From Stenotrophomonas sp. MMGLT7 (GTDB taxonomy: Bacteria > Pseudomonadota > Gammaproteobacteria > Xanthomonadales > Xanthomonadaceae), in the NCBI RefSeq assembly GCF_021168555.1, contig NZ_JAJOZS010000006.1:1-64000 (forward strand): 64,000 nt of DNA. Reading direction: 5' to 3'. Numbering within the stretch: the first letter of the stretch is position 1; the number at the start of each line of letters is the position of its first letter. Below are positions 36,665 through 48,164 of the stretch, piece after piece. The translations under genes were made by a program, and so were the position numbers. The notes under the pieces were generated by a model that was given only the letters and a program-made list of their open reading frames with translations, ran no database searches and had not been told where the DNA came from.

Positions 36665-38434
36665 ATGAAATCACGCTACAGGGGCATGGCACGCCCGTTC
36701 AAAGCCATCGCGCTGCTCGGGCTGGTCCTGGCCAGCGGCGTGGCATCGGCGCTGGGGCTGGGCGACATCCGGGTGCTGTCCAGGCCCGGGCAGCCGTTGC
36801 TCGCCGAGATCCCGGTCATCTCCAACGAACCGGGCGAACTGGACGATGTCCGCGTCGCCCTGGCCAGCGCGGAAACGTTCGCGCGGGTGGGCCTGGAGCG
36901 TCCGCAGGGGCTGGTCGACGACCTGCATTTCGCGCTGGGCCAGGACAGCCAGGGACGCGCGGTGATCCGCGTCACCAGCACGGTTCCGGTGGACGCGCCT
37001 TCGCTGAGCTTCCTGATCGAGGTCGACTGGGGCCAGGGACGGCTGGTGCGCGAGTATTCGGCGCTGGTGGATGCGCCCAACGCCGCGGTGGCCGCGGCCG
37101 CTCCGCAGCTACAGTCGCCGCGGCCCGTCCCCGCCGACGCGATCGGGCGCCCGCGGCCGCTTGCCGAGGCGGCACCCGAGGCGACGCCCGCGCCGTCCTC
37201 GTCGCCGGCGGCGTCGGCGCCTGGGCCCGTCGCGGCCGCGGCGCTGCAGACGGAGCGGCCGCAGTCCGGCGACGCCCTCGCACCGGTGCGTGCCGGCGAG
37301 ACGCTGTCGCACATCGCCGCCCGGATGTCGCGCGACAGCAGCTACAGCCTCAACCAGACGATGCTGGCGTTGCTGCGGGCCAACCCGGAAGCCTTCATCG
37401 GCGGCAACGTCAATCGCCTGCGCGCCGGTGCGATCCTGCGCACGCCGGCACAGGACGAACTGGCCCGCGTGGGAGCGGCCGAAGCCACCGCGATGGTGCG
37501 CGAGCAGACCGCGCAGTGGCGCCAGGCGCGTGCCGCCATCCCGCAACCGGCCGAGGCGGGTGTCGCATCCGCGCCGGCCGCCGCAGGCAACGCGGCCAAC
37601 ACGCCGGCCGATGCGCGGCTGGAGATCGCACCCGCCGTGGCGGCCGATGGCGACAATGCAGCAACCACGTCCGGCACCGCAGCCGGAGGCGAGGGAGACA
37701 TGGCGGCAAACGAAGAACTGCGCCAGGCGCGCGAAGACCTGGCCACCCGCGACGCGGAGCTGCAGGAGCTGCGCGCGCGCGTCGGCGAGCTGGAAAAGCT
37801 GCAGCAACAGCAGCAGGCGCTGGTGGCGATGAAGGACAGCGAGCTGGCCGCGGCGCAGAAGCGGCTGGCCGAGACCTCCGACGCATCGGCGACGCCGGCG
37901 TGGCTGTGGGGCGGCGTGGTGCTGGTGGTCGCCGGGATCGCCGCCTGGCTGCTGGCGCGGCGGCGCAAGCCTTCGCCGTTGCCGCCGCTGCCGCGCGAGT
38001 ACGATGCCTCCGCGTTGGCCGCCGCGGTCCCGGCGATGGATCGTGCCGTGGATGCGCCCGAACTGCCCGCGCTGGACGAGCGCGAGGAGCAGGCGGCGGC
38101 CGACGAGGACATCGCGGCGGAGCCGGCGCCGGCGTGGATGGCGCGGGACGAGCCCTCCGTCGATACCGCCGGCCATGCCGCAGATACCACCGCGGTCGCC
38201 GATGGAAATGCGACCGGCCCGGACTGGAACCCACAGCCGGCTCCGGCCGACGCGGGCGCTTCGATCGCACCGCTGAATCCGGCACCCGCGGGCCGCGAGC
38301 GGCTGGAGCTGGCGGTGGCCTACATGGACCTGGGCGACAACGAGACCGCGCGCAGCCTGCTGCAGGAGGTGGCCGCCAGCGGCGACCCGCAGGCACGGGT
38401 CGAGGCGATCGAACTGCTCAACCGGCTCGGCTGA
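36665..38434 (+). CDS. fimV: FimV-like pilus/polarity protein with LysM
   Basis: A 589-residue inner-membrane protein needed in relatives for type IV pilus assembly, twitching and polar localisation. Order: signal peptide (to about residue 29, [10 protein letters not shown]), the conserved FimV N-terminal domain ([21 protein letters not shown]), an Ala/Pro-rich linker, a LysM peptidoglycan-binding motif (about 200-260, [14 protein letters not shown]), a coiled coil (about 345-400, [16 protein letters not shown]), one membrane helix (about 415-435), an acidic cytoplasmic region and a TPR-like FimV C-terminal motif ([22 protein letters not shown]). It is shorter than the Pseudomonas protein. 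Confidence 0.93.
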   Translation: MKSRYRGMARPFKAIALLGLVLASGVASALGLGDIRVLSRPGQPLLAEIPVISNEPGELDDVRVALASAETFARVGLERPQGLVDDLHFALGQDSQGRAVIRVTSTVPVDAPSLSFLIEVDWGQGRLVREYSALVDAPNAAVAAAAPQLQSPRPVPADAIGRPRPLAEAAPEATPAPSSSPAASAPGPVAAAALQTERPQSGDALAPVRAGETLSHIAARMSRDSSYSLNQTMLALLRANPEAFIGGNVNRLRAGAILRTPAQDELARVGAAEATAMVREQTAQWRQARAAIPQPAEAGVASAPAAAGNAANTPADARLEIAPAVAADGDNAATTSGTAAGGEGDMAANEELRQAREDLATRDAELQELRARVGELEKLQQQQQALVAMKDSELAAAQKRLAETSDASATPAWLWGGVVLVVAGIAAWLLARRRKPSPLPPLPREYDASALAAAVPAMDRAVDAPELPALDEREEQAAADEDIAAEPAPAWMARDEPSVDTAGHAADTTAVADGNATGPDWNPQPAPADAGASIAPLNPAPAGRERLELAVAYMDLGDNETARSLLQEVAASGDPQARVEAIELLNRLG

Positions 38435-38516
38435 GCCGCAACGCCGGCGCGACGCCGCGACGCGCGCGCCGGCAGACACGATGCGGCCGCGCCGCTTCAC
38501 AGGATCGGGAACAAGC

Positions 38517-39290
38517 ATGCGCTACGCGCTGGGCGTGGAATACGACGGCAGCCCGTTCCAGGGCTGGCAGCAACTGGGCGAGAGCGGCGGCCCCAGCGTG
38601 CAGGCGGCGCTGCAGCAGGCGCTGTCGTCGGTGGCCGATGCGCCGGTGAGCGTGGTCTGCGCCGGCCGTACCGACGCCGGCGTGCACGGGCAGTGCCAGG
38701 TGGTGCATTTCGACAGCGAGGCGGCGCGCACGCCGCGCGGCTGGGTGCTGGGCACCACCGCGCGCCTGCCGCCATCGGTGTGCGTGCGCTGGTGCGTGCC
38801 GGTGGCCGACGACTTCCATGCGCGCTTCAGCGCGCGCGCGCGCCGCTACCGCTACCGCCTGCTCAATCGCCTGGTGCGGCCGGCGCTGGAGCGGCACACG
38901 CTGAGCTGGGAACGGCGCCCGCTCGATGCCGAGACGATGCATCGGGCCGCGCAGGCGCTGCTGGGCGAGAACGACTTCAGCGCGTTCCGCAGCGTACAGT
39001 GCCAGGCGCTGCACGCCCGCCGCGAGCTGCAGTCGATCTCGGTGCGGCGCGAGGGCGAGGTGGTGGAGGTGGCGGTGCAGGCCAATGCATTCCTCCATCA
39101 CATGGTGCGCAATATCGTTGGCTCGCTGATCATGGTCGGCACCGGCGAACGGCCGCACGCGTGGATCGCGGAACTGCTTGCCGGCCGGGACCGTACCGTG
39201 GCCGGACCGACCGCGCCGCCGCAGGGGCTGGTGTTCGTCGGTCCGCTGTATCCACCCAACTGGCAGCTGCCTGCCGAGGTCACGCTATGA
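38517..39290 (+). CDS. truA: tRNA pseudouridine(38-40) synthase
   Basis: A 257-residue enzyme that makes pseudouridine at positions 38-40 of the tRNA anticodon arm. The catalytic Asp53 is in [23 protein letters not shown] and [13 protein letters not shown] are conserved. The ATG at 38517 starts [11 protein letters not shown] as in relatives; an upstream ATG is in frame but adds an unconserved basic stretch. It overlaps trpF by 4 bases, the usual truA-trpF pairing. Confidence 0.96.
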   Translation: MRYALGVEYDGSPFQGWQQLGESGGPSVQAALQQALSSVADAPVSVVCAGRTDAGVHGQCQVVHFDSEAARTPRGWVLGTTARLPPSVCVRWCVPVADDFHARFSARARRYRYRLLNRLVRPALERHTLSWERRPLDAETMHRAAQALLGENDFSAFRSVQCQALHARRELQSISVRREGEVVEVAVQANAFLHHMVRNIVGSLIMVGTGERPHAWIAELLAGRDRTVAGPTAPPQGLVFVGPLYPPNWQLPAEVTL

Positions 39291-39943
39291 ACCGTACGCT
39301 CTACCGCACCCGCATCAAGTTCTGTGGCATGACCCGCGCCGGCGACGTGCGGCTGGCCGGCGAACTGGGCGTGGATGCGGTCGGCTTCGTGTTCGCCGCC
39401 GGCAGCCCGCGGCGGCTGGCCCCGGCCGAGGCGCGGGCGATGCGCCAGGCGATCGCGCCGATGGTGGACGTGGTGGCGCTGTTCCGCGACAACTCCCGCG
39501 AGGAGGTGCGCGAGGTGCTGCGCGCGGTGCGCCCGACCCTGCTGCAGTTCCACGGCGAGGAGGAAGATGCCTTCTGCCGCAGCTTCAACCTGCCGTACCT
39601 GAAGGCGGTGCCGATGGGCGGGCGCGAGGAGATCAACGCGCGCACGCTGCAACTGCAGTATCCCAACGCCGCCGGCTTCCTGTTCGACAGCCACGCGCCG
39701 GGCGAGGGCGGCGGCACCGGCCAGGCCTTCGACTGGTCGCGCCTGCCGACCGGCCTGCACCGGCCGTTCCTGCTGGCCGGCGGGATCAAGGCCGAGAACG
39801 TGTTCGACGCGATCATCGCCACCCTGCCGTGGGGCGTGGACGTGTCCAGCGGCATCGAGGCCGAGCCGGGCATCAAGGACGGCAACAAGATGCGCCGCTT
39901 CGTCGAGGAAGTGCGGCGCGCCGATTGCCACGAACTTTCCTAG
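39287..39943 (+). CDS. trpF: Phosphoribosylanthranilate isomerase
   Basis: A 218-residue TIM-barrel enzyme of tryptophan synthesis. The general base Cys13 is in KFCGMTR; the acid Asp lies in LFDSHAPG; the phosphate site is LAGGI. It is coupled to truA and separated from trpBA by a LysR gene on the other strand. Confidence 0.95.
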   Translation: MNRTLYRTRIKFCGMTRAGDVRLAGELGVDAVGFVFAAGSPRRLAPAEARAMRQAIAPMVDVVALFRDNSREEVREVLRAVRPTLLQFHGEEEDAFCRSFNLPYLKAVPMGGREEINARTLQLQYPNAAGFLFDSHAPGEGGGTGQAFDWSRLPTGLHRPFLLAGGIKAENVFDAIIATLPWGVDVSSGIEAEPGIKDGNKMRRFVEEVRRADCHELS

Positions 39944-39971
39944 GGTCACGCGCATGCCGTAGCCAGGACCC

Positions 39972-40039
39972 GTAGGAGCGACTTCAGTCGCGATGGGGCT
40001 TTCCCGGCAGAGCCCCATCGCGACTGAAGTCGCTCCTAC
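39972..40039. repeat. GTAG-type REP pair overlapping the end of a gene
   Basis: A near-perfect copy. Its right end (CTCCTAC) supplies the TAG stop codon of the minus-strand LysR gene at 40036-40038. Confidence 0.88.
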
Positions 40040-40938
40040 AGCGCTCCAGATGGGGCCGCCTGCAGCTCGCTGCGCAGCCAGGCGGCCAGCCGTTCCGTCC
40101 TGGGATCGGCAACCCGCGCGGGCGTTGCCAGGATCCAGTGGCCGCCGGTGTCGATGAAGCCCCATGGCGCCACCAGCCGCCCGGCGGCCAGGTCGCCGGC
40201 CACCAGCTGCTGCGGGGCGATGGCGACGCCGAGGCCGGCGTTGGCCGCTTCCAGCAGGTAGTACAGGTGGTCGAAGCTGGCCGCGACGTCGGCCGTCGCC
40301 AGGTCCACGCCCATGCGCTGCGACCATTGCGGCCACGCCTGCGGCCGCGACGCCACCTGCAGCAGCGGCAGCTCCAGCAATGCCTGCGGGGCGGTGCCGG
40401 CCAGGCCCGCCGCCAGCGGATGACCCGCCGCCAGCACCGGGCCGATGCGCTCGCCGGCCAGTTCGTGCACGCGCCATGCCCCGGGCCAGGGCGGGGCGGC
40501 CAGCAGCAGCGCGGCGTCGAGCCCGGCCAGCGCCGCGTCGGGCATGCCCTCCTGCGCGGCCAGGTGCAGTTGCAGTCCCGGCAGCTGGCGTTCCAGGTCC
40601 GCCATCCGCGGGATCATCCAGCGCGCCAGCACGCTGCCCGAGCAGCCCAGCACCAGCGGTGCCCCGGTGCCCTCGCGCTGCAGCGCCTGCCAGCCTTCGC
40701 GCAGCTGGGCGAAGGCGTCGCCGGCGACATGGCGCAGGCGTTCGCCGGCGTCGGTCAGCGCCACGCCGCGCCCCTGCCGCAGCAGCAGCGCCCGGCCCAG
40801 CGACTGTTCCAGCGTGCGCAGATGGCGGCTGATGGCGCCGTGGGTGACGTGCAGCTCGGCCGCGGCGCGGGTGAGACTGCCGAGCCGGGCGACGGCCTCG
40901 AAGGCGCGCAGGGCGTTGAGCGGGGGCAGGGCGGCCAT
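40036..40938 (-). CDS. LysR-family regulator, TrpI/GcvA-like
   Basis: A 300-residue LysR transcription factor. The N-terminal helix-turn-helix (NALRAFEAVARLGSLTRAAAELHVTHGAISRHLRTLE) is followed by a substrate-binding domain. It is divergent from trpBA with about 110 bases between, the arrangement of Pseudomonas TrpI, which activates trpBA in response to indoleglycerol phosphate; by position it is a candidate for the same task. The stop codon is donated by a REP element, so the last few residues (SGAL) may not be ancestral. A TGA-N7-TCA motif lies 3 bases upstream of its ATG. Confidence 0.88.
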   Translation of the reverse strand: MAALPPLNALRAFEAVARLGSLTRAAAELHVTHGAISRHLRTLEQSLGRALLLRQGRGVALTDAGERLRHVAGDAFAQLREGWQALQREGTGAPLVLGCSGSVLARWMIPRMADLERQLPGLQLHLAAQEGMPDAALAGLDAALLLAAPPWPGAWRVHELAGERIGPVLAAGHPLAAGLAGTAPQALLELPLLQVASRPQAWPQWSQRMGVDLATADVAASFDHLYYLLEAANAGLGVAIAPQQLVAGDLAAGRLVAPWGFIDTGGHWILATPARVADPRTERLAAWLRSELQAAPSGAL

Positions 40939-40940
40939 GT

Positions 40941-40955
40941 GTGAGATTAAGTCAC
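40941..40955. promoter_or_regulatory. Candidate LysR-type operator (GTGA-N7-TCAC)
   Basis: GTGAGATTAAGTCAC is an interrupted inverted repeat containing the T-N11-A core of LysR-type sites (T40942, A40954). It sits between the lysR start and the divergent trpB promoter region. Confidence 0.4.
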
Positions 40956-40999
40956 GTGTCGGCGAACGATTGTCGATTATGCACCGCCTGCGGGTGCGT

Positions 41000-41005
41000 T
41001 AAAAT
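41000..41005 (+). promoter_or_regulatory. Possible -10 element of trpB
   Basis: TAAAAT about 46 bases before the preferred trpB ATG. The -35 position is poor, as expected of an activator-dependent promoter. Confidence 0.4.
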
Positions 41006-41050
41006 GTCGCCATTTCGCCGCTACCGGCGAACCCGATGGAAGCCCAGGCC

Positions 41051-42268
<1,218 letters not shown>

Positions 42269-42332
42269 GCCGCACGCTCGCAGCCGGCCGGCGCGTGCCG
42301 GCCATTCGATTTCCACTGCCGGATTCCATGCC

Positions 42333-43136
42333 ATGGGCCGTATCGACGACACCTTCCACCGCCTGCGGGCTTCCTCGCGCAAGGCGCTGATCCCCTTCAT
42401 CACCGCCGGCGATCCCTCGCTGGAGGCCACCGTGCCGGCGATGCACGCGCTGGTCGAGGCCGGTGCCGACATCATCGAGCTGGGCGTGCCGTTCTCCGAC
42501 CCGATGGCCGACGGCCCGACCATCCAGCGCAGTTCCGAGCGCGCGCTGGCCCGCGGCGCGGGGCTGGCCTACGTGCTGGAGGCAGTGCACGAGTTCCGTC
42601 GCGACGACGCCGCCACCCCGGTGGTGCTGATGGGCTATCTCAACCCGATCGAGATCCACGGCGTGGCCCGTTTCGCCGAGCAGGCGGTGGCCGCCGGCGT
42701 CGATGGCGTGCTGCTGGTCGACCTGCCGCCGGAAGAGGCCGGCGAGACCCGCGCCATCTTCGATCGCGCCGGGCTGGCACTGATCGTGCTGGCCGCGCCG
42801 ACCACCACCGACGCGCGCCTGCCGCTGCTGTGCGACGACGCCCGCGGCTACCTGTACTACGTCAGCTTCGCCGGCGTCACCGGCGCCGACCGCCTCGACA
42901 CCGGCGCCGCCGGCGAGCGCCTGCGCCAGCTGCGGCGGCAGTCGAAGGTGCCGGTGGTGGCCGGCTTCGGCATCAAGGACGCCGCCAGTGCCGCCGCCAT
43001 GGCCGTCGATGCCGATGGCGTGGTGGTCGGCAGCGCGCTGGTCGCCGCGCTGGCGGGGGCCGACGACACCCGCGCCGTCCGCGAGCGTGCGAAGGCGTTC
43101 CTGGCGCCGCTGCGCACGGCCCTGGATGCCGCCTGA
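42333..43136 (+). CDS. trpA: Tryptophan synthase alpha subunit
   Basis: A 267-residue TIM-barrel subunit that cleaves indoleglycerol phosphate and channels indole to TrpB. Catalytic residues Glu49 and Asp60 are in ELGVPFSDPMADGP. Its last 11 bases overlap the following GNAT gene. Confidence 0.97.
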   Translation: MGRIDDTFHRLRASSRKALIPFITAGDPSLEATVPAMHALVEAGADIIELGVPFSDPMADGPTIQRSSERALARGAGLAYVLEAVHEFRRDDAATPVVLMGYLNPIEIHGVARFAEQAVAAGVDGVLLVDLPPEEAGETRAIFDRAGLALIVLAAPTTTDARLPLLCDDARGYLYYVSFAGVTGADRLDTGAAGERLRQLRRQSKVPVVAGFGIKDAASAAAMAVDADGVVVGSALVAALAGADDTRAVRERAKAFLAPLRTALDAA

Positions 43137-43629
43137 GCCGGCTCCCTGGGTCCGCCTGCGCGCGCTGGCGAGCAGGCGGGACTGGGATCTTGCCGAGGCA
43201 TTGCGCCTGCCCGACGCACAGCGGGAGTTCACCGCGGCGCCGTCGCGGTGGCGCGGGGCAGGGGCCGGCCTGGTGCCCTGCCTGGTCGAACACGGGGACG
43301 AGGTGGTGGGGTTCCTCGTGCTCGACCGGAGCTACCACCTGTCCCATTCCTTCGCCGCGCCCGGCGAATTGGGCGTGCGCGGCCTGCTGATCGACGCGGC
43401 CCGGCAGCGCCGCGGCCTTGGCGTGGCCGCCGCGCGTGCCCTGCCCGGGCCATTGCTGGAGGAGGGCTGGCGCGGGCTGTGCCTGACCGTGAACCGCCGC
43501 AACCCCGGCGCCTATCGCTGCTACCTGGCCGCGGGCTTCGCCGATGCCGGCGAACTCTACCTGGGCGGCCCGGCCGGCCCGCAACACGTGCTGCGCAAGC
43601 CGCTGGCCGGGGCAGGCGGGGCTGGGTGA
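43126..43629 (+). CDS. GNAT-family N-acetyltransferase
   Basis: A 167-residue acetyltransferase. The acetyl-CoA loop is [15 protein letters not shown] and the downstream [21 protein letters not shown] is the typical NxxAxxFYxxxGF-type region. It reads from within the last codons of trpA (11-base overlap) in another frame, so it is coupled to tryptophan synthase genes. A GCG-rich perfect hairpin follows at 43686-43713. The substrate is unknown. Confidence 0.85.
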   Translation: MPPEPAPWVRLRALASRRDWDLAEALRLPDAQREFTAAPSRWRGAGAGLVPCLVEHGDEVVGFLVLDRSYHLSHSFAAPGELGVRGLLIDAARQRRGLGVAAARALPGPLLEEGWRGLCLTVNRRNPGAYRCYLAAGFADAGELYLGGPAGPQHVLRKPLAGAGGAG

Positions 43630-43685
43630 CGCCGGGCAGCGCCGTTGCGCCCCGCCGCAGTTCGGAACCATGCCTCGGACTCCGC

Positions 43686-43713
43686 GCGTCGGCCGCATGG
43701 GGCCGGCCGACGC
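43686..43713. terminator. GC-rich hairpin after the trp operon
   Basis: GCGTCGGCCG-8 bases-CGGCCGACGC, a perfect 10-base-pair stem 56 bases after the acetyltransferase stop. There is no T-tract, so terminator function is uncertain. Confidence 0.4.
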
Positions 43714-43788
43714 GGCCGGAACGGCCCCGCCGCCGCTGGCCGGGGCTGCGGCGACCCGCCGCGCCGCGATGCACTATCGCGGTTTCGC

Positions 43789-43794
43789 TAGAAT
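43789..43794 (+). promoter_or_regulatory. Possible -10 element of accD
   Basis: TAGAAT 47 bases before the accD ATG; no convincing -35. Confidence 0.4.
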
Positions 43795-43841
43795 GCTTGC
43801 CTTTGCGGCCCCCGGGCCGCGCGAACGGAACTGCATCCCGC

Positions 43842-44734
<893 letters not shown>

Positions 44735-44738
<4 letters not shown>

Positions 44739-46078
44739 GCGAGCGCAGGTACTTCGGCACCGACGGCATCCGTGGCCGCGTCGGGCAGGGGGTGATATCG
44801 GCCGACTTCGTGCTCAAGCTCGGCAACGCGCTGGGGCGGACCCTGGCCCGCGGCGGCCACCGCCCGGTGGTGGTGATCGGCAAGGACACGCGCATCTCCG
44901 GCTACATGTTCGAGTCCGCGCTGGAGGCCGGCCTGGTCGCCGCCGGCGCCGACGTGCAACTGCTGGGGCCGATGCCCACGCCCGCGGTGGCGTTCCTGAC
45001 CCGCACGCTGGGCGCCGATGCCGGCATCGTCATCAGCGCCTCGCACAACCCGCACTACGACAACGGCATCAAGTTCTTCTCCGCCCACGGCGAGAAGCTC
45101 GACGACGCCACCGAGGCCGCCATCGAGGCCGCCATCGACGAGCCGTTCGCCACGGTCGAATCGGAGCGGCTCGGCAAGGCCGTGCGTGCCCGCGACGCGG
45201 TCGGCCGCTACATCGAGTTCTGCAAGGCCAGCGTGCCGCGCGGCTTCGACCTGCGCGGGCTGAAGGTGGTGCTCGACTGCGCGCATGGCGCCACCTACCA
45301 CATCGCGCCGCTGCTGTTCCGCGAGCTGGGGGCCGAGGTGGTCGCCATCGGCGCCGCCCCGGACGGGCTCAACATCAACGATGGCGTCGGCTCGATGCAC
45401 ATCGACAACCTCGCCGCCAAGGTGCGCCAGGCCGGGGCCGACCTGGGCATCGCCTTCGACGGCGACGGCGACCGCGTGCTGATGGCCGACGACCAGGGCG
45501 CGCCGGTGGACGGCGACGACCTGCTGTACGTGCTGGCGCGCGACTGGAAGGCCCGCGGGCGGCTGCAGGGCGCGGTGGTCGGCACGCTGATGACCAACTA
45601 CGGCCTGGAGCAGGCCCTGGCGGCGCTGGAGATCCCGTTCCTGCGCGTCAAGGTGGGCGACCGCTACGTGCACCAGGCGCTGGTCGAAGGCCGGGGCGTG
45701 CTCGGCGGCGAGACCTCCGGGCACATCCTGTGCCTGGACCGCGCCACCACCGGCGATGCCATCGTCAGCGCGCTGCAGGTGCTGGAGGCGCTCAGGCATG
45801 AGGGCAGGACCCTGCGGCAGGCCCTGGCCGGCCTGGCCAAGGTGCCGCAGAAGACCCTGAACCTGCGCCTGGACAGGAACGCCAGGGCGGTGCTGGAGGA
45901 CGCCGGCGTGCAGCGGGCGCTGCAGCAGGCGCAGGCGGCGGTCGCCGGCCGCGGCCGCGCGTTCCTGCGTCCCTCCGGCACCGAGCCGGTGGTGCGGGTG
46001 ACGGTGGAGGCCGACGACGAGGCGCTGCTGCAATCCACCCTCGATGCCCTGGCCGGAGCCGTGCGCGCCGTCGCCTGA
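44735..46078 (+). CDS. glmM: Phosphoglucosamine mutase
   Basis: A 447-residue enzyme that interconverts glucosamine 6- and 1-phosphate for UDP-GlcNAc, feeding peptidoglycan and LPS. Signatures: [11 protein letters not shown] at the N-terminus, the phosphoserine loop [14 protein letters not shown] with Ser103, the metal loop FDGDGDRV and the sugar loop GETSGH, with [11 protein letters not shown] binding phosphate. Coupled to accD by a 4-base overlap. It provides substrate for MurA encoded earlier in the window. Confidence 0.97.
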
Positions 46079-46120
46079 GGGCCGGCCGCCATCCGCCGGG
46101 CTGCCGATGGGCGAGGCCCC

Positions 46121-46188
46121 GCAGGAGCGACTTCAGTCGCGATGGGGCCTTGCCGGCAAGGCCCCATCGCGACTGAAGTCGCTGCTAC
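46121..46188. repeat. GTAG-type REP pair, diverged
   Basis: Both outer ends carry a substitution (GCAGGAGCG at the left, GCTGCTAC at the right), whereas the inner stems and loop are intact. It lies between glmM and the oxygenase gene. Confidence 0.85.
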
Positions 46189-46324
46189 GGCAAGGCGTGA
46201 ACGGCTTCCGGCGGGCGGGGCGGTTGCGGCCCGCCCGCCGTGGCGCACTGCGTCTCGTCGGGTCGCAGGCGCCTGTGGGAGAATGCGCGCCCTCGTCCCT
46301 ACCGTTTCCCGCAGGAGCTTGCCG

Positions 46325-47275
46325 GTGAGCCGCATCCCCACCCTCGATATCGCCCGCTTCATCGATCCGGCCAGTGACAGCGATCGCGACGCCTTCGTCG
46401 CCGAACTCGGGGCGGCCTACCGCGAATGGGGCTTCGCCGGCATCCGCAACCACGGCATCCCGCAGGCGCGCATCGACGCCGCCTACGACGCGTTCAAGGC
46501 CTTCTTCGCACTGCCGGAGGAGGTCAAGCGCAAGTACCACGTCCCCGGCGGCGGCGGCGCGCGCGGCTACACCGCCTTCGGCGTGGAGACCGCCAAGGAC
46601 TCCAAGCACTTCGATCTCAAGGAGTTCTGGCACATCGGCCGCGAGATCGCCGACGACAGTGAGTACCGCGGGGTGATGCCGCCGAACCTGTGGCCGGAGG
46701 AAGTGCCGGCGTTCCGCGAGCACGGCTACGGCCTGTACCAGGCGCTGGACCAGCTCGGCTCCAGCGTGCTGGCGGCGCTGGCCCTGCACATCGGCCTGCC
46801 GGAGCACTGGTTCGCCGACAAGACCGACAGCGGCAACTCGATCCTGCGCCCGATCCACTACCCGCCGATCACCGCCGACGACATCCCCAACGTGCGCGCC
46901 GGCGCGCACGAGGACATCAACCTGATCACCCTGCTGGTCGGCGCCAGCGCAGCCGGCCTGGAAGTGCGCTCGCACGAGGGCGAGTGGGTGCCGTTCACCG
47001 CCGACGCCGACACCATCGTGGTCAACATCGGCGACATGCTGCAGCGCCTGACCAACCACGTGTATCCCTCGACCACCCATCGCGTGGTCAACCCTCCGGG
47101 GGAGCAGGCGCGCCAGCCGCGCTACTCGGTGCCGTTCTTCCTGCACCCGAACCCGGACTTCCTGATCGACGTGCTGCCTTCGTGCGTGAGCGCGGACAAC
47201 CCCAGCCGCTATCCCGAGCCGATCACCGCGCACGGCTACCTGGAACAGCGCCTGCGCGAGATCAAGCTGAAGTAG
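46325..47275 (+). CDS. Isopenicillin N synthase-family Fe(II) oxygenase
   Basis: A 316-residue non-heme iron dioxygenase of the IPNS / 2-oxoglutarate-dependent family. Iron ligands are His195 and Asp197 (HEDINLITLL) and His252 (STTHRVVNP), with Arg267 in RYSVPFFLHP positioned to bind a 2-oxoglutarate carboxylate. The DIOX_N domain starts IPTLDIARF. GTG at 46325 is chosen because AGGAG lies 7 bases upstream. No secondary-metabolite genes are nearby, so the substrate is unknown. It stands between a REP element and tpiA. Confidence 0.9.
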   Translation: MSRIPTLDIARFIDPASDSDRDAFVAELGAAYREWGFAGIRNHGIPQARIDAAYDAFKAFFALPEEVKRKYHVPGGGGARGYTAFGVETAKDSKHFDLKEFWHIGREIADDSEYRGVMPPNLWPEEVPAFREHGYGLYQALDQLGSSVLAALALHIGLPEHWFADKTDSGNSILRPIHYPPITADDIPNVRAGAHEDINLITLLVGASAAGLEVRSHEGEWVPFTADADTIVVNIGDMLQRLTNHVYPSTTHRVVNPPGEQARQPRYSVPFFLHPNPDFLIDVLPSCVSADNPSRYPEPITAHGYLEQRLREIKLK

Positions 47276-47375
47276 CCGCCAGTCGCCGCGTGCTCCGGCG
47301 AGGTCGTCCCGCGGCCGGGAACGGCGTGCGCAATCGATCGGTTATCCTTGCAACCTTTGTCCTGGAGGGGTGTCC

Positions 47376-48131
47376 ATGCGTCGCAGAATCGTCGCCGGCA
47401 ACTGGAAGCTGCACGGCAGCCGTGATTTCGCCACCGCGCTGGTCAGGCAGGTGGCCGACGGGCTGCCGCTGGCGGGCGTGGAGGTGGTGGTGCTGCCGCC
47501 GATGCCCTACCTGGGCGATCTGGTCGAGGATTTCGAGGGCGTGCCGATCGCCTTCGGCAGCCAGGACATCAGCAGCAACGAGAAGGGCGCCTACACCGGC
47601 GAGGTGTCGGCGACGATGGTGGCCGACGTCGGCGCCCGCTACGCCCTGGTCGGCCACTCCGAGCGCCGCGAGTACCACCAGGAAAGCAGCGAACTGGTCG
47701 CCCGCAAGTTCGCCGCGGCGGTGCATGCCGGTTTGCGGCCGATTCTCTGCGTGGGTGAGACGCTGCAGCAGCGCGAGGCCGGGCAGACGCAGAGCGTGAT
47801 CGCCGGGCAACTGAAGCCGGTGCTGGACCTGGTCGGCCCCGGCGAGTGGGAAGAGGCCGTGGTGGCCTACGAGCCGGTATGGGCCATCGGCACCGGGCTG
47901 ACGGCCGCGCCGGCCCAGGCGCAGGCGGTCCATGCATTCATCCGTGGCGAAGTGCGCGCACGCGATGCTAGAATCGCCGATTCGCTGCCGATCCTTTATG
48001 GCGGAAGCGTCAAGCCCGACAACGCCGCGGAACTGTTCTCGCAGCCGGATGTCGATGGAGGGCTGGTGGGCGGCGCCTCGCTGGTGGCCGCCGATTTCCT
48101 GGCCATCGCGCGTGCGGCGGCCAGCCGCTAA
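47376..48131 (+). CDS. tpiA: Triosephosphate isomerase
   Basis: A 251-residue glycolytic enzyme. Lys in AGNWKLHG, the electrophile His in GHSERREYH and the base Glu in AYEPVWAIGTG are present, as are the phosphate-binding LYGGSVKPDNA and LVGGASL. The ATG at 47376 follows GGAGGGG by 5 bases. It is 33 bases upstream of secG, as in many gammaproteobacteria. Confidence 0.97.
   Translation: MRRRIVAGNWKLHGSRDFATALVRQVADGLPLAGVEVVVLPPMPYLGDLVEDFEGVPIAFGSQDISSNEKGAYTGEVSATMVADVGARYALVGHSERREYHQESSELVARKFAAAVHAGLRPILCVGETLQQREAGQTQSVIAGQLKPVLDLVGPGEWEEAVVAYEPVWAIGTGLTAAPAQAQAVHAFIRGEVRARDARIADSLPILYGGSVKPDNAAELFSQPDVDGGLVGGASLVAADFLAIARAAASR
47969..47974 (+). promoter_or_regulatory. Possible internal -10 element for secG
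   Basis: TAGAAT inside the 3' end of tpiA, about 190 bases before secG. It may be chance. Confidence 0.2.
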
Positions 48132-48164
48132 CCCAAACAGTTAATGTCCGGGGACGGATAAGCA

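Noticed and set aside
40939-41050. Trp leader peptide and attenuator before trpB
   Set aside because: No short frame with Trp codons and no terminator hairpin in the gap.
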